Source: G963677445 sp963678275 (GTDB lineage: Bacteria; Bacteroidota; Ignavibacteria; Ignavibacteriales; Melioribacteraceae). Taken from it: 64,000 nucleotides of DNA. The stretch lies in contig OY782765.1 of assembly GCA_963678275.1 (NCBI GenBank), forward strand, positions 6,448,001 to 6,512,000, in the 5' to 3' direction. Position numbers and translations under genes: made by a program. Below are positions 1 through 8,587 of the stretch, in pieces. Numbering within the stretch: position 1 is the stretch's first letter; the number at the start of each line of letters is the position of its first letter. Under the pieces are notes generated by a model. The model worked only from the letters and a program-made list of their open reading frames with translations, did no database searches and was not told where the DNA came from.

Positions 1-232
1 CGGCGCATCTTAACGCGATAAGCAGCACCCCGTTTTCTTTTAATCCGGTTATTACCGAAGCGTTTATTTTGTCATTTACAAATACGCACACCGCCTTAAA
101 ACCGGCTGTAAGATTTACCGTGCTTTGTTTCAGACGCGCTTCGTAAAATGTAATATCTATATCAGGATTATCATTATATTTCTCAAAAAACTCACGGTCG
201 TAACTTTTTGTACTAAAAAACGCTATTCTCAT
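1..232 (-). CDS. ldhA: D-2-hydroxyacid (D-lactate) dehydrogenase, N-terminal part
   Basis: The reading frame opens at an ATG read on the minus strand at 230-232 and runs off the window start, giving about 77 residues that begin MRIAFFSTKSYDREFF and continue with ITFYEARLKQST and AVCVFVNDKINA, ending at LIALRCA. This is the typical N-terminal catalytic half-domain of fermentative NAD-dependent D-lactate dehydrogenases (the motif preceding LIALRCAGFNNVD). The enzyme reduces pyruvate to D-lactate while reoxidising NADH in the cytoplasm. Only the 5' end is present, so catalytic Arg/Glu/His residues cannot be checked. It is divergent from the cas operon; the ~250 bp between it and the tracrRNA holds an imperfect dyad at 312-361. 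The family is secure; lactate specificity rests on similarity of the first 77 residues. Confidence 0.8.
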   Translation of the reverse strand, partial: MRIAFFSTKSYDREFFEKYNDNPDIDITFYEARLKQSTVNLTAGFKAVCVFVNDKINASVITGLKENGVLLIALRCA

Positions 233-311
233 TTATCCCTTTCTTTCTGAAAATCAGATGCACTATCCTGAATAACGTTTTTATTGCGCGGGAAATTCTA
301 AATAACTGCAA

Positions 312-361
312 ATTAGTAATTATACTGAAAAAATGAGCAATTATTCAGTACTTATACTAAT
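312..361. other. imperfect inverted repeat between ldhA and tracrRNA
   Basis: ATTAGTA (312-318) pairs with TACTAAT (355-361), and TACTGAA (323-329) pairs with TTCAGTA (344-350). The two 7 bp arms are separated by a symmetrical 4x4 internal loop, and the apical loop is 14 nt. It lies in the AT-rich region downstream of the tracrRNA and upstream of ldhA. It could be an operator for ldhA, a hairpin in a leader, or a weak terminator; it has no T-run on either side. The role is unknown. Confidence 0.35.
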
Positions 362-479
362 TCATTATTTAAAAAGAATCAGTATTATGATAATTATAAA
401 AACTTTAAGAAGAATATTATTATATTATGAAAGAAATGAATCACATAAAGGATTGTTAAGTTTTATTTCAGACCTATTT

Positions 480-558
480 AAAACAACAATCCCGCATTGA
501 AAAATGCGGGACTACTGTAAACTTTTCACTACGGAATAATCCTTATTGTGATTTGCTA
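480..558 (-). ncRNA. tracrRNA of the type II-C system
   Basis: On the plus strand 545-557 reads ATTGTGATTTGCT, which matches the start of the crRNA-sense repeat (GTTGTGATTTGCT) except for its first base, so the minus-strand transcript is an anti-repeat able to form 12 Watson-Crick pairs plus one G:U. Downstream on the minus strand follows AAGGATTATTCCGTAGTG, which resembles the conserved section after the anti-repeat in Bacteroidetes II-C tracrRNAs. The RNA then ends in a strong hairpin (CCCGCATT / AATGCGGG, 491-510) followed by the T-rich tract ATTGTTGTTTT. The transcript is divergent from cas9. Ends are inferred from the promoter-like box and the hairpin. It guides RNase III processing and crRNA loading into Cas9 in this class. 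Confidence 0.82.
491..510 (-). terminator. tracrRNA 3' hairpin terminator
   Basis: Perfect 8 bp stem CCCGCATT / AATGCGGG with a 4 nt loop. On the minus strand it is followed by ATTGTTGTTTT, a broken T tract, consistent with an intrinsic terminator that also forms the 3' structure of the tracrRNA. Confidence 0.65.
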
Positions 559-561
559 ATG

Positions 562-569
562 CAAATATA
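562..569 (-). promoter_or_regulatory. candidate -7 box of the tracrRNA promoter
   Basis: The minus strand reads TATATTTG here, which fits the Bacteroidetes -7 consensus TAnnTTTG, and is followed by GCATTAGC, placing a start site directly at the beginning of the anti-repeat. No convincing TTG box is seen at the -33 position, so the assignment rests on one element and on its position. Confidence 0.4.
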
Positions 570-601
570 CAAAAAATATATTAAAAGTAAAGAGGATTAA
601 A

Positions 602-3600
602 ATGAAAAAGGTATTGGGACTCGATATTGGAACTAATTCAGTTGGATGGAGCCTGATTGAACAGGAACTTGAAAGAAGAGAGGGAAGAATTATCGCGATG
701 GGCAGCAGAATTATTCCAATGGGAGGAAGGGATAAAGATTTTAATGCGGGAAAAGCGGTTTCAAAGGCAGCTGAAAGAAGAGAGGCGAGAAGCGCCAGAA
801 GATTACTCCAAAGATACAAACTTCGCAGAACCCGATTGATCAAGGTTCTGAAAATTCTTGAATGGCTTCCTTCTGATTTCCCCGAAAACTTCAAAAATCT
901 GGAGAAGTTTAATATAAATGACTATGCGCCATTCAGCGATAAAACAATTAAGGAAGCCGCGGATTTATTTGAATTAGAAAATGTTCCCCAGGACTGGCTT
1001 GTTTATTTTATAAGAGCGAAAGCGCTTAAAGAGAAAATTGAGCTTAAAGAACTGGCGAGGCTTTTATATCATTTTAATCAGAGAAGAGGATATAAAAATG
1101 TCAGGGGGGAAGATTCAGAGGAAGAGGTAAAAGAAGAAAAATTTCCATTAAAAGAGAAAAAAATAGAGACCTGCTTTGTTACCGAACTTAAAGAAAGTGA
1201 CGAAAAGAAAAAGAATTATAAAATATTTGTTGTTGTTGCCGAACTTGCCGATGGAAAAATTCTTACGGGGACTTCCTACAGGAAAGAAAAGCCGGATTGG
1301 AATAATAAAAAAGTTGAGCTTGAAGTGACTAAAATTACCACTAAAGATGGTGAAATCAGGTATGAATTTAAGACCCCGGATGTGACCGACTGGAAAAAAT
1401 TGAAAGAAGCTCATGAAAAAGAGATTGATGCTTCAGGACTGTATATCGGTGAATATTACCTGAAAAATTTGACAGAGGATAAAAACTTCAGAATTAAAGG
1501 AAGAATAATTGACAGAAGTTATTACCAGAGAGAATTCGATGCGATCTGGCAAAACCAAAAGAAATATTATCCTGAACTCAAAAATTGTGAAAAAATATCC
1601 CTGATCGCCGAGGAGCTTTACAGACATAACATGGCAAAACAGAAAGAAATAAAATCAAATGATTTGCTTTATCTGATGATGAATGATATAATTTATTATC
1701 AGAGAGATCTCAAATCCCAAAAACATCTTATCAGTGAATGTCCCTTCGAAAAGAAAAACTACCAGAGAGAAGATGGCTCATTTGTTTTTCATAAAGTTGC
1801 GCCGAAAAGCTCACCCTTGTTTCAGGAATTCAGGATATGGCAAACAATACATAATCTTAAGATAACCCGAAATGAAACAGTAATGGAGGATGGGCGGATT
1901 AGGCTTAATATCGATATTACTAAAACACTCCTCACTCCTGAAAATAAGGAGAAAATTTTCGAACTTTTTGATGAACGCGCTGAAATATCTCATAATCAGA
2001 TATTCGGATTGCTTCTTGATGATGGTAAAAAAATAACAGCGAAGACACACAGACTGAATTTCCCTGAAGATAAAAAGTTTATTGGTAATGAGACCAAAGC
2101 GCTTTTTTTAAGAGTATTCAGGAGATTCAAAAAAGATAACGAGGGAAAAGAATTTGTCGGAAATCGGGAAAATATGGAGCGTCTCTGGCATATTCTCTAT
2201 TCAATTAATATTCCTGAAGATATTGAAAAAACAGTTGTCAAACATTTCAATTTTGATGAAGATATGGCGAAATATATTTCAAAATTACCTCCCTTCAAAA
2301 AGGATTACGCCGCATTTTCAAGTAAGGCAATAAAAAAAATGCTGCTTTTCATGAGGTGCGGAAAGTTTTGGGATAAGCGGGAAGTGATGGAAATATTCGA
2401 AGAAAGAGTTGCCAATATTTTAGATGGTGTTTTCAATGAGGAAGAAAACACAAACTCCGTTAAAGAAATAAAAGAAAGGAAGTTTAAGTCAATAGAAGAT
2501 TTTCAGGGATTGCCAACTTTTCTCGCAAGTTACGTTGTTTATGGAAGGCATAGTGAAAGAGAATATGATAATAAATATGAAAACTATGATGAAATACACC
2601 AATTAAAACAGAATGAATTGCGTAATCCTGTTGTGGAGCAGATTGTAAATGAAACTCTTCTTGTGGTCAGGGATATCTGGAAACAATATGGAAGACCTGA
2701 CAATATACATATTGAGCTTGCCAGGGAATTAAAAAAGAATACTACAGAACGACAAAAAATGTCGAAGCAAATAATGCAAAATGAAAATGACAGAAAACGG
2801 ATTGTTTCAATACTACGTGAATTAAAATACGCTAATGCTGAGTCACCTTCTGATATAACACGGCTGAGGCTATGGGAGGAAACAGGTTCTTTCGAAATAA
2901 AGAGGAACGCTCCACGTTTTTCCAAAGAACCAACATCAGCAGAAATAATGAAGTATAAACAATGGGGAGAGCAAAATTATATTTCACCATATACCGGAAA
3001 GGTTATTCCACTGAGTAAACTATTTACCAGGGAATATGAAATTGAGCACATTATACCCAGGTCAAGATTTTTTGATGATTCATTCGCGAATAAAACTATC
3101 TGTGAAGCGGAGGTTAACAGTTATAAAGATAAAATGACCGCAATGGAATTTATTAATAAACATGGCGGCAGAGAGATTGAATATAAAGGGAAAAAATTCC
3201 GGATACTATCGCAGACGGAATATATAGACCTTGTTAATAAAACTTATTACGGACGCAAAAGAAGAAACCTGCTTGCTGAAGAAGCGCCTGAAGACTTCTT
3301 ACAAAGACAGCTTAACGACACAAGGTATATTGGCAGTAAACTAAGCGAGCTGCTCTATCCTGTGGCGAAAGAAGATATAGTATTTACCATTGGAAGTATA
3401 ACAAATACACTTAAAGAAAAATGGGGCCTTAAAAGGGTTTGGAAAGAAATTATAAGGCCCCGTTTCGAGAGGCTCGAAAAAATTACCGGTGAAAAACTGA
3501 TTGAATTTAATGCTGAAACTAATGATATACAATACGGCAAAGATTACAAAAGAATTGATCACCGCCATCACGCGCTGGATGCTCTTGTTGTGGCATGCAC

Positions 3601-4870
3601 TTCCCGAAGCCATATTAAATATCTGAACACCCTGGAGGCTTTCAGTTCGGGTGACAGGAAAAGTGAAAAATACTGGTACCTTGTAAGGTCGAAAACAAGA
3701 GAATTTTTGCTGCCCTGGGATTCTTTTACTTTTGAAGCCAAAGAAAAACTGGAAGAGATAATTGTTTCCCATAAAAACAGGATGAGATATCTTACCAAAG
3801 GATTTAACCTTTATAAAAAATGGATACAGGATGAGAATGGAGTCTGGCACAAAAAATTAGTAAAGCAGGAAAAAAATGAAAATCTTTATTCAGTAAAAAA
3901 ATCGCTGTTTAAAGAACCGCTTGGAAAAATTAAACTGGCAAGATATAAGGATGTCAGCCTTAAAGAAGCGGTGAAATTACAATATATGTTTTTAACTGAT
4001 TTCGAATCTCATACTCAAAGCCGGATCGCTGATAAACAATTGGCCCGCACAGTAAATGAGCTGATTAAAAACAATCTTTTTAATTTGGAGGAAACACTAA
4101 ATTTCATCAAAAAAAGTAAAGATTGGAAACGATTGCAAAAAGTTACAATCATCTATTTTAAAGAATATGCTTCAAAGAGAACATCCCTCGGACCTGATTT
4201 TGATTTGAAAAAAATAGATTCAATTCCTTATTCCAATCATAGCAAAAATGAAATTGTTCAAATTCTAAAAGACCATCTGAATGATTTTGACGGCAATTCA
4301 AAAGACGCCTTTTCAGCAGAGGGACTGGAAATCATGGAGAGAAAGTATGGGAAAAAAATAGAAAAGATTACCAGATATGAAGAAATTGGGAATAAATATG
4401 ATTATGACGGAAAACTGTTCGAAACAGATAAGGGTGGCAACCTCTTTTTTCTGATATACCAGAACGAGAATGATCCATCTGATAGAATCATAAATAAACA
4501 TTCTTCAATATCGCTGCTTGATGCTGTGAGCTGCAAACAAAATGGATTGCCATTATTTGAGAAGAAAGAAGGATATAGAGAAATATTGTTATCTCCAAAT
4601 GATCTTGTTTATGTGCCTTTTCACGGAGAGTCGATAGATAATGTTGACTGGAAGAATGTTAAGGACATTTTTCAGCGAATTTATAAGGTCGTAAGTTTCT
4701 CAAAGCATCAGTGTTTTTTTGTGCCCCACTTTGTTTCTGAACCTATAATACAAATGGCTGAACTCGGGGCCAACAATAAAGCTGAAAGGTGTTGGGATGG
4801 CGAAATGATAAAAGGTGTATGTATTAAAATTGGCATTGACAGATTGGGGAACATCGAACCGGAGGTGTAA
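602..4870 (+). CDS. cas9: CRISPR-associated endonuclease Cas9, type II-C
   Basis: 1422 residues, in the size range of the large Bacteroidetes II-C Cas9 proteins. RuvC-I is LGLDIGTNSVGWSL with catalytic D8; an Arg-rich bridge helix follows (AERREARSARRLLQRYK, about residues 55-75). RuvC-II is NIHIELARE with E705. The HNH core EIEHIIPRSRFFDDSF carries the general-base H816 and FANK supplies the Asn. RuvC-III is HRHHALDALV with H990 and D993. All catalytic residues are therefore present and the nuclease should cut both strands of a crRNA-matched target. The C-terminal ~400 residues form the wedge and PAM-interacting region and are the least recognisable. AGAGGA lies 5 nt before the ATG. cas1 follows after one base and cas2 overlaps cas1, so the three form one operon. 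No csn2 or cas4 is present, which defines subtype II-C. Confidence 0.97.
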   Translation: MKKVLGLDIGTNSVGWSLIEQELERREGRIIAMGSRIIPMGGRDKDFNAGKAVSKAAERREARSARRLLQRYKLRRTRLIKVLKILEWLPSDFPENFKNLEKFNINDYAPFSDKTIKEAADLFELENVPQDWLVYFIRAKALKEKIELKELARLLYHFNQRRGYKNVRGEDSEEEVKEEKFPLKEKKIETCFVTELKESDEKKKNYKIFVVVAELADGKILTGTSYRKEKPDWNNKKVELEVTKITTKDGEIRYEFKTPDVTDWKKLKEAHEKEIDASGLYIGEYYLKNLTEDKNFRIKGRIIDRSYYQREFDAIWQNQKKYYPELKNCEKISLIAEELYRHNMAKQKEIKSNDLLYLMMNDIIYYQRDLKSQKHLISECPFEKKNYQREDGSFVFHKVAPKSSPLFQEFRIWQTIHNLKITRNETVMEDGRIRLNIDITKTLLTPENKEKIFELFDERAEISHNQIFGLLLDDGKKITAKTHRLNFPEDKKFIGNETKALFLRVFRRFKKDNEGKEFVGNRENMERLWHILYSINIPEDIEKTVVKHFNFDEDMAKYISKLPPFKKDYAAFSSKAIKKMLLFMRCGKFWDKREVMEIFEERVANILDGVFNEEENTNSVKEIKERKFKSIEDFQGLPTFLASYVVYGRHSEREYDNKYENYDEIHQLKQNELRNPVVEQIVNETLLVVRDIWKQYGRPDNIHIELARELKKNTTERQKMSKQIMQNENDRKRIVSILRELKYANAESPSDITRLRLWEETGSFEIKRNAPRFSKEPTSAEIMKYKQWGEQNYISPYTGKVIPLSKLFTREYEIEHIIPRSRFFDDSFANKTICEAEVNSYKDKMTAMEFINKHGGREIEYKGKKFRILSQTEYIDLVNKTYYGRKRRNLLAEEAPEDFLQRQLNDTRYIGSKLSELLYPVAKEDIVFTIGSITNTLKEKWGLKRVWKEIIRPRFERLEKITGEKLIEFNAETNDIQYGKDYKRIDHRHHALDALVVACTSRSHIKYLNTLEAFSSGDRKSEKYWYLVRSKTREFLLPWDSFTFEAKEKLEEIIVSHKNRMRYLTKGFNLYKKWIQDENGVWHKKLVKQEKNENLYSVKKSLFKEPLGKIKLARYKDVSLKEAVKLQYMFLTDFESHTQSRIADKQLARTVNELIKNNLFNLEETLNFIKKSKDWKRLQKVTIIYFKEYASKRTSLGPDFDLKKIDSIPYSNHSKNEIVQILKDHLNDFDGNSKDAFSAEGLEIMERKYGKKIEKITRYEEIGNKYDYDGKLFETDKGGNLFFLIYQNENDPSDRIINKHSSISLLDAVSCKQNGLPLFEKKEGYREILLSPNDLVYVPFHGESIDNVDWKNVKDIFQRIYKVVSFSKHQCFFVPHFVSEPIIQMAELGANNKAERCWDGEMIKGVCIKIGIDRLGNIEPEV

Positions 4871-4871
4871 A

Positions 4872-5804
4872 GTGATTAAACGAACAATATACCTCGGGAA
4901 CGCCGCTTACCTGAGTAAAAAGAACAACCAATTGATAATAAGAAAACCGGTGGAGAATGGAGAGGATACGGAAAAGAACGAAGAAACAAAGTCTGTCCCG
5001 ATTGAGGATATAGGAATACTTCTTATTGATCATCCGCAGGTGACATTTACATCGGGTGTTATGTCGGCGCTGCTGGATAATAACGGCGCGGTGATTACCT
5101 GCGGCAGAAATCATATGCCGGAAGGTATGATGTTATCACTCGACGGAGGCCACACTCAATCGGAAAGATTCAGGGATCAGATAAACGCCAGTGTGCCTCT
5201 TAAAAAGCAGTTGTGGAAACAGACTATTTCGGCAAAAATAATTAACCAGGCTTCTTTATTGAGGAGGAAAAGAGTTCCGGTGAGAAATATGCTCCTCTGG
5301 GCAAAAAAGCTGAGATCGGGCGATCCCGATAATTATGAGGGAAGGGCGGCGGCATATTACTGGAAAAATCTTTTCCCGAAAATTCTGGAGTTTACCCGCG
5401 ACAGGGATGGAGAACCCCCCAATAATTTACTCAATTACGGATACGCCATTCTCAGGGGAATTGTCGCACGCGCTCTTGTTGCTTCAGGGCTTCTGCCTAC
5501 CCTGGGAATCCATCATCACAGCAAATATAACGCCTATTGCCTCGCCGATGATATTATGGAACCTTACCGCCCCTTTGTTGATGATATTGTTTACCAGGTC
5601 GTAAGGAACGGGGAGGATTTTTATGAGCTTTCCAAATCTGTTAAAGAGCAGCTTCTTTCAATCGCCACTATGGAGATAATAATTGAAGAAAAAAGAAGTC
5701 CCCTTATGGTCGGGGTTCAGCGGACAACATCATCACTGGCAAAATGTTACGAGGGAAGTATGAGAAAAATATTATACCCGGAGCTTCCCGATGCGTTTCA
5801 ATGA
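4872..5804 (+). CDS. cas1: CRISPR integrase Cas1
   Basis: 310 residues from a GTG start chosen because GGAGG (4861-4865) sits at proper distance; an in-frame ATG at 4815 lies inside cas9 and lacks this support. The sequence opens IKRTIYLGNAAYLSKKN. The metal-binding catalytic residues are visible: Glu in NYEGRAAAYYW (about residue 156), His in LGIHHHSKYNAY (about 214-216) and Asp in LADDIMEPYRP (about 226-227). Cas1 with Cas2 integrates new spacers at the array end. It starts one base after the cas9 stop and overlaps cas2 by 14 bp, so translation is probably coupled. Length and order are standard for type II-C. Confidence 0.95.
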   Translation: MIKRTIYLGNAAYLSKKNNQLIIRKPVENGEDTEKNEETKSVPIEDIGILLIDHPQVTFTSGVMSALLDNNGAVITCGRNHMPEGMMLSLDGGHTQSERFRDQINASVPLKKQLWKQTISAKIINQASLLRRKRVPVRNMLLWAKKLRSGDPDNYEGRAAAYYWKNLFPKILEFTRDRDGEPPNNLLNYGYAILRGIVARALVASGLLPTLGIHHHSKYNAYCLADDIMEPYRPFVDDIVYQVVRNGEDFYELSKSVKEQLLSIATMEIIIEEKRSPLMVGVQRTTSSLAKCYEGSMRKILYPELPDAFQ

Positions 5805-6120
5805 GTATAGAATTATGTGGATACTTGTATTTTTTGATTTGCCTACAGAAACAAAAAAGGACCGGAAAGCCTATGCCCGTTTCAGGAAAGATTTGCTTAA
5901 GGATGGTTTTTCGATGTTTCAGTTTTCGATATATGTGAGGCATTGTTCAAGCAGGGAAAACAGCAGGGTGCATGTTAAGCGCGTTAAAAACCTTATGCCC
6001 GAAAAAGGAAATGTCGGTATATTGTCGATCACTGACAAACAATTTGGAATGATGGAAATTTTTTCAGGAGGAGAAAAAACAGGGGGTTTTGTTGAACCTC
6101 ACCAACTGGAACTTTTCTGA
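5791..6120 (+). CDS. cas2: CRISPR-associated protein Cas2
   Basis: 109 residues with the Cas2 ferredoxin-like signature IMWILVFFDLPTETKKDRKAY near the N-terminus and a C-terminal GGFVEPHQLELF tail typical of II-C Cas2. Cas2 is the structural core of the Cas1-Cas2 integration complex. The start overlaps the 3' end of cas1 by 14 bp; GGAG at 5780 precedes it. A second Met (residue 9, 5815) is a less likely start because the RFNEYRIMW lead-in is itself conserved in relatives as I remember them. It is the last gene of the cas operon and is followed by a strong bidirectional terminator. Confidence 0.94.
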   Translation: MRFNEYRIMWILVFFDLPTETKKDRKAYARFRKDLLKDGFSMFQFSIYVRHCSSRENSRVHVKRVKNLMPEKGNVGILSITDKQFGMMEIFSGGEKTGGFVEPHQLELF

Positions 6121-6154
6121 CTCTTCGGATTTTAAAATCTACTGTTTAAAAATA

Positions 6155-6186
6155 AAAAACCCGGTCTGAGGCCGGGTTTTTTATTT
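6155..6186. terminator. bidirectional terminator between cas2 and CRISPR array
   Basis: AAAAAACCCGG and CCGGGTTTTTT form a stem with a short TCTGAGG-type loop. A-run on the left and T-run on the right allow termination in both directions, ending the cas operon (plus) and the convergent pre-crRNA (minus). Confidence 0.85.
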
Positions 6187-6278
6187 GCGGCAGCAAAATT
6201 GTTCAGCATACCGGTTCCATTTTTTTAATCCTAATATTATCGTAACTTATTATAAAACAATGTGTTACGCCGGGGTAT
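6187..6278. other. 92 bp spacer between cas terminator and the array
   Basis: This short AT-rich stretch separates the cas terminator from the first repeat. No repeat remnant or promoter was recognised. If new spacers enter at the cas-proximal side, this is where a leader with Cas1-Cas2 docking signals would lie. Confidence 0.3.
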
Positions 6279-8375
6279 GCTGCTACAAACTAAGACAAAT
6301 AACAAATTGAAAGCAAATCACAACCAGGCTCAATTAGCAAAAGAAATAGGGTACGCTGCTACAAACTAAGACAAATAACAAATTGAAAGCAAATCACAAC
6401 CCGGATATATTCATCCTCCCACTCAGTAAAGCTGCTACAAACTAAGACAAATAACAAATTGAAAGCAAATCACAACTATCTGGCATTTATAATCCTTCCA
6501 ATCGTAGCTGCTACAAACTAAGACAAATAACAAATTGAAAGCAAATCACAACGGATGGGACAGGATGGAGTTAAGAGTGGAAGCTGCTACAAACTAAGAC
6601 AAATAACAAATTGAAAGCAAATCACAACTTACTATCACTCCGGGAAATGATAACAGGTGCTGCTACAAACTAAGACAAATAACAAATTGAAAGCAAATCA
6701 CAACTAAAACAACTCCTTTCGAATTTGATGAAGTGCTGCTACAAACTAAGACAAATAACAAATTGAAAGCAAATCACAACTGATTGTGATGAAGGGAATC
6801 AACGTTACATGCTGCTACAAACTAAGACAAATAACAAATTGAAAGCAAATCACAACTCGGCAAGCCGGTAAGACCAGAACATTTTCGCTGCTACAAACTA
6901 AGACAAATAACAAATTGAAAGCAAATCACAACATACCACTTCACTGAATAAATTTTTATTTTGCTGCTACAAACTAAGACAAATAACAAATTGAAAGCAA
7001 ATCACAACGGGGAAATATGAGTTGGATCGAGGCTGGAAGCTGCTACAAACTAAGACAAATAACAAATTGAAAGCAAATCACAACAATATGTTGATCTTTT
7101 GTTAAGTGTTTTTTGCTGCTACAAACTAAGACAAATAACAAATTGAAAGCAAATCACAACCCGATCATCCGGCTGTCATAAATGATCAGTGCTGCTACAA
7201 ACTAAGACAAATAACAAATTGAAAGCAAATCACAACCACAAGTGGGTGATGAAAATATTCTTAAAAGCTGCTACAAACTAAGACAAATAACAAATTGAAA
7301 GCAAATCACAACAGGGGTATTTGAATCCCTGCGATCCGCAGAGCTGCTACAAACTAAGACAAATAACAAATTGAAAGCAAATCACAACTCCCCGGTGTGA
7401 TCTGCCGCATCCGGCAAGGCTGCTACAAACTAAGACAAATAACAAATTGAAAGCAAATCACAACACAGGGCTAAAGCTGGTTTATTTTGTAATGCTGCTA
7501 CAAACTAAGACAAATAACAAATTGAAAGCAAATCACAACTACGCCATTGTATATCTTGACGGCTCCGGAGCTGCTACAAACTAAGACAAATAACAAATTG
7601 AAAGCAAATCACAACTAAGCCATTCCCGCAACTCATTCCAGGGTTGCTGCTACAAACTAAGACAAATAACAAATTGAAAGCAAATCACAACAAGACAGAA
7701 GAACTTTTAATATGTGGATGGGCTGCTACAAACTAAGACAAATAACAAATTGAAAGCAAATCACAACAAGACAGAAGAACTTTTAATATGTGGATGGGCT
7801 GCTACAAACTAAGACAAATAACAAATTGAAAGCAAATCACAACGAACGTGGTGAAATAACCTCACCCCCGGTCGCTGCTACAAACTAAGACAAATAACAA
7901 ATTGAAAGCAAATCACAACGGACGTGGTGAAATAACCTCACCCCCGGTCGCTGCTACAAACTAAGACAAATAACAAATTGAAAGCAAATCACAACTTCTC
8001 GGTCGTGAGATAAGATTAAAGTTTAGCTGCTACAAACTAAGACAAATAACAAATTGAAAGCAAATCACAACTAGAAGTTGAGATAAAAGACATATCTGGG
8101 AGCTGCTACAAACTAAGACAAATAACAAATTGAAAGCAAATCACAACTTATCAAAGATGAGGGCGGGTGGCTTCATAGCTGCTACAAACTAAGACAAATA
8201 ACAAATTGAAAGCAAATCACAACAAAATCCACCGCCTCAACACGCGCCTCAACGCTGCTACAAACTAAGACAAATAACAAATTGAAAGCAAATCACAACT
8301 CAGGGTATTGCGGGAAGAAAAAAAAGCGAGCTGCTACAAACTAAGACAAATAACAAATTGAAAGCAAATCACAAC
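6279..8375 (-). CRISPR. CRISPR array, 28 repeats of 46 bp, 27 spacers
   Basis: 28 copies of a 46 bp repeat (plus strand GCTGCTACAAAC...AAATCACAAC) were counted at a 76 bp period starting at 6279 and ending with the copy at 8330-8375. Spacers are 30 bp, except one of 29 bp before the repeat at 7494. By eye the repeats are identical. The functional orientation is the minus strand: there the repeat begins GTTGTGATTTGC, the usual Cas9-type 5' end, and this part pairs with the tracrRNA anti-repeat at 545-557. Transcription therefore runs toward cas2. Spacers 7692-7721 and 7768-7797 are identical; 7844-7873 and 7920-7949 differ by one base. A decayed 29th repeat lies at 8405-8430. Confidence 0.98.
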
Positions 8376-8430
8376 CAGGGGACAGGCTGGAAAGCCTGTC
8401 CTACTTTGCAATAAACTAAGACAAAAGGCC
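8376..8430 (-). repeat. decayed terminal repeat plus palindromic pseudo-spacer
   Basis: After the last intact repeat, a spacer-sized segment (8376-8404) is followed by a repeat remnant that shares AAACTAAGACAAA (8413-8425) with the repeat in exact register; the first 8 bases and everything after are diverged. The spacer-sized segment contains a perfect palindrome, GGACAGGCT / AGCCTGTCC around GGAA. Positions 8380-8408 are the exact reverse complement of 29047-29075. In II-B and II-C loci the degenerate repeat is usually at the transcriptional 5' end, which agrees with the minus-strand orientation here. Confidence 0.75.
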
Positions 8431-8438
8431 CAGGTTTT

Positions 8439-8540
8439 TTAATCCCGGTCTTTTTTTCTGTCCTGGTAGTTGGGGTTCCAAACCCGGACAGCGACTATAT
8501 AAGCTATGATAATCAATACTATCAGTATTAGTGTTTCCAT
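8439..8540 (-). CDS. possible 33-residue single-pass membrane protein
   Basis: An ATG at 8538-8540 (minus) opens a 33-codon frame reading METLILIVLIIIAYIVAVRV, then WNPNYQDRKKDRD and stop. The first ~20 residues form one very hydrophobic helix and the tail is charged, the pattern of a small membrane protein. No Shine-Dalgarno sequence is visible, only an AT-rich leader. It lies downstream of the promoter, structured RNA and T-run of 8588-8811, and just beyond the decayed end of the CRISPR array. No family is recognised. It could equally be chance; the amino-acid pattern is the only coding evidence. Confidence 0.3.
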   Translation of the reverse strand: METLILIVLIIIAYIVAVRVWNPNYQDRKKDRD

Positions 8541-8587
8541 AAAAATTTAATTCCGTAATTATCTTAATCTTTTCCTTTAACCGGGTT

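Noticed and set aside
556..894. 112-codon minus-strand frame over the cas9 5' end
   Set aside because: It is antisense to the RuvC-I and bridge-helix codons of cas9, which explain the open frame.
8376..8404. Genuine self-targeting 28th spacer
   Set aside because: The chromosomal match starts 4 bases inside and extends 4 bases past the spacer limits, so a palindromic element fits better; kept only as an alternative.
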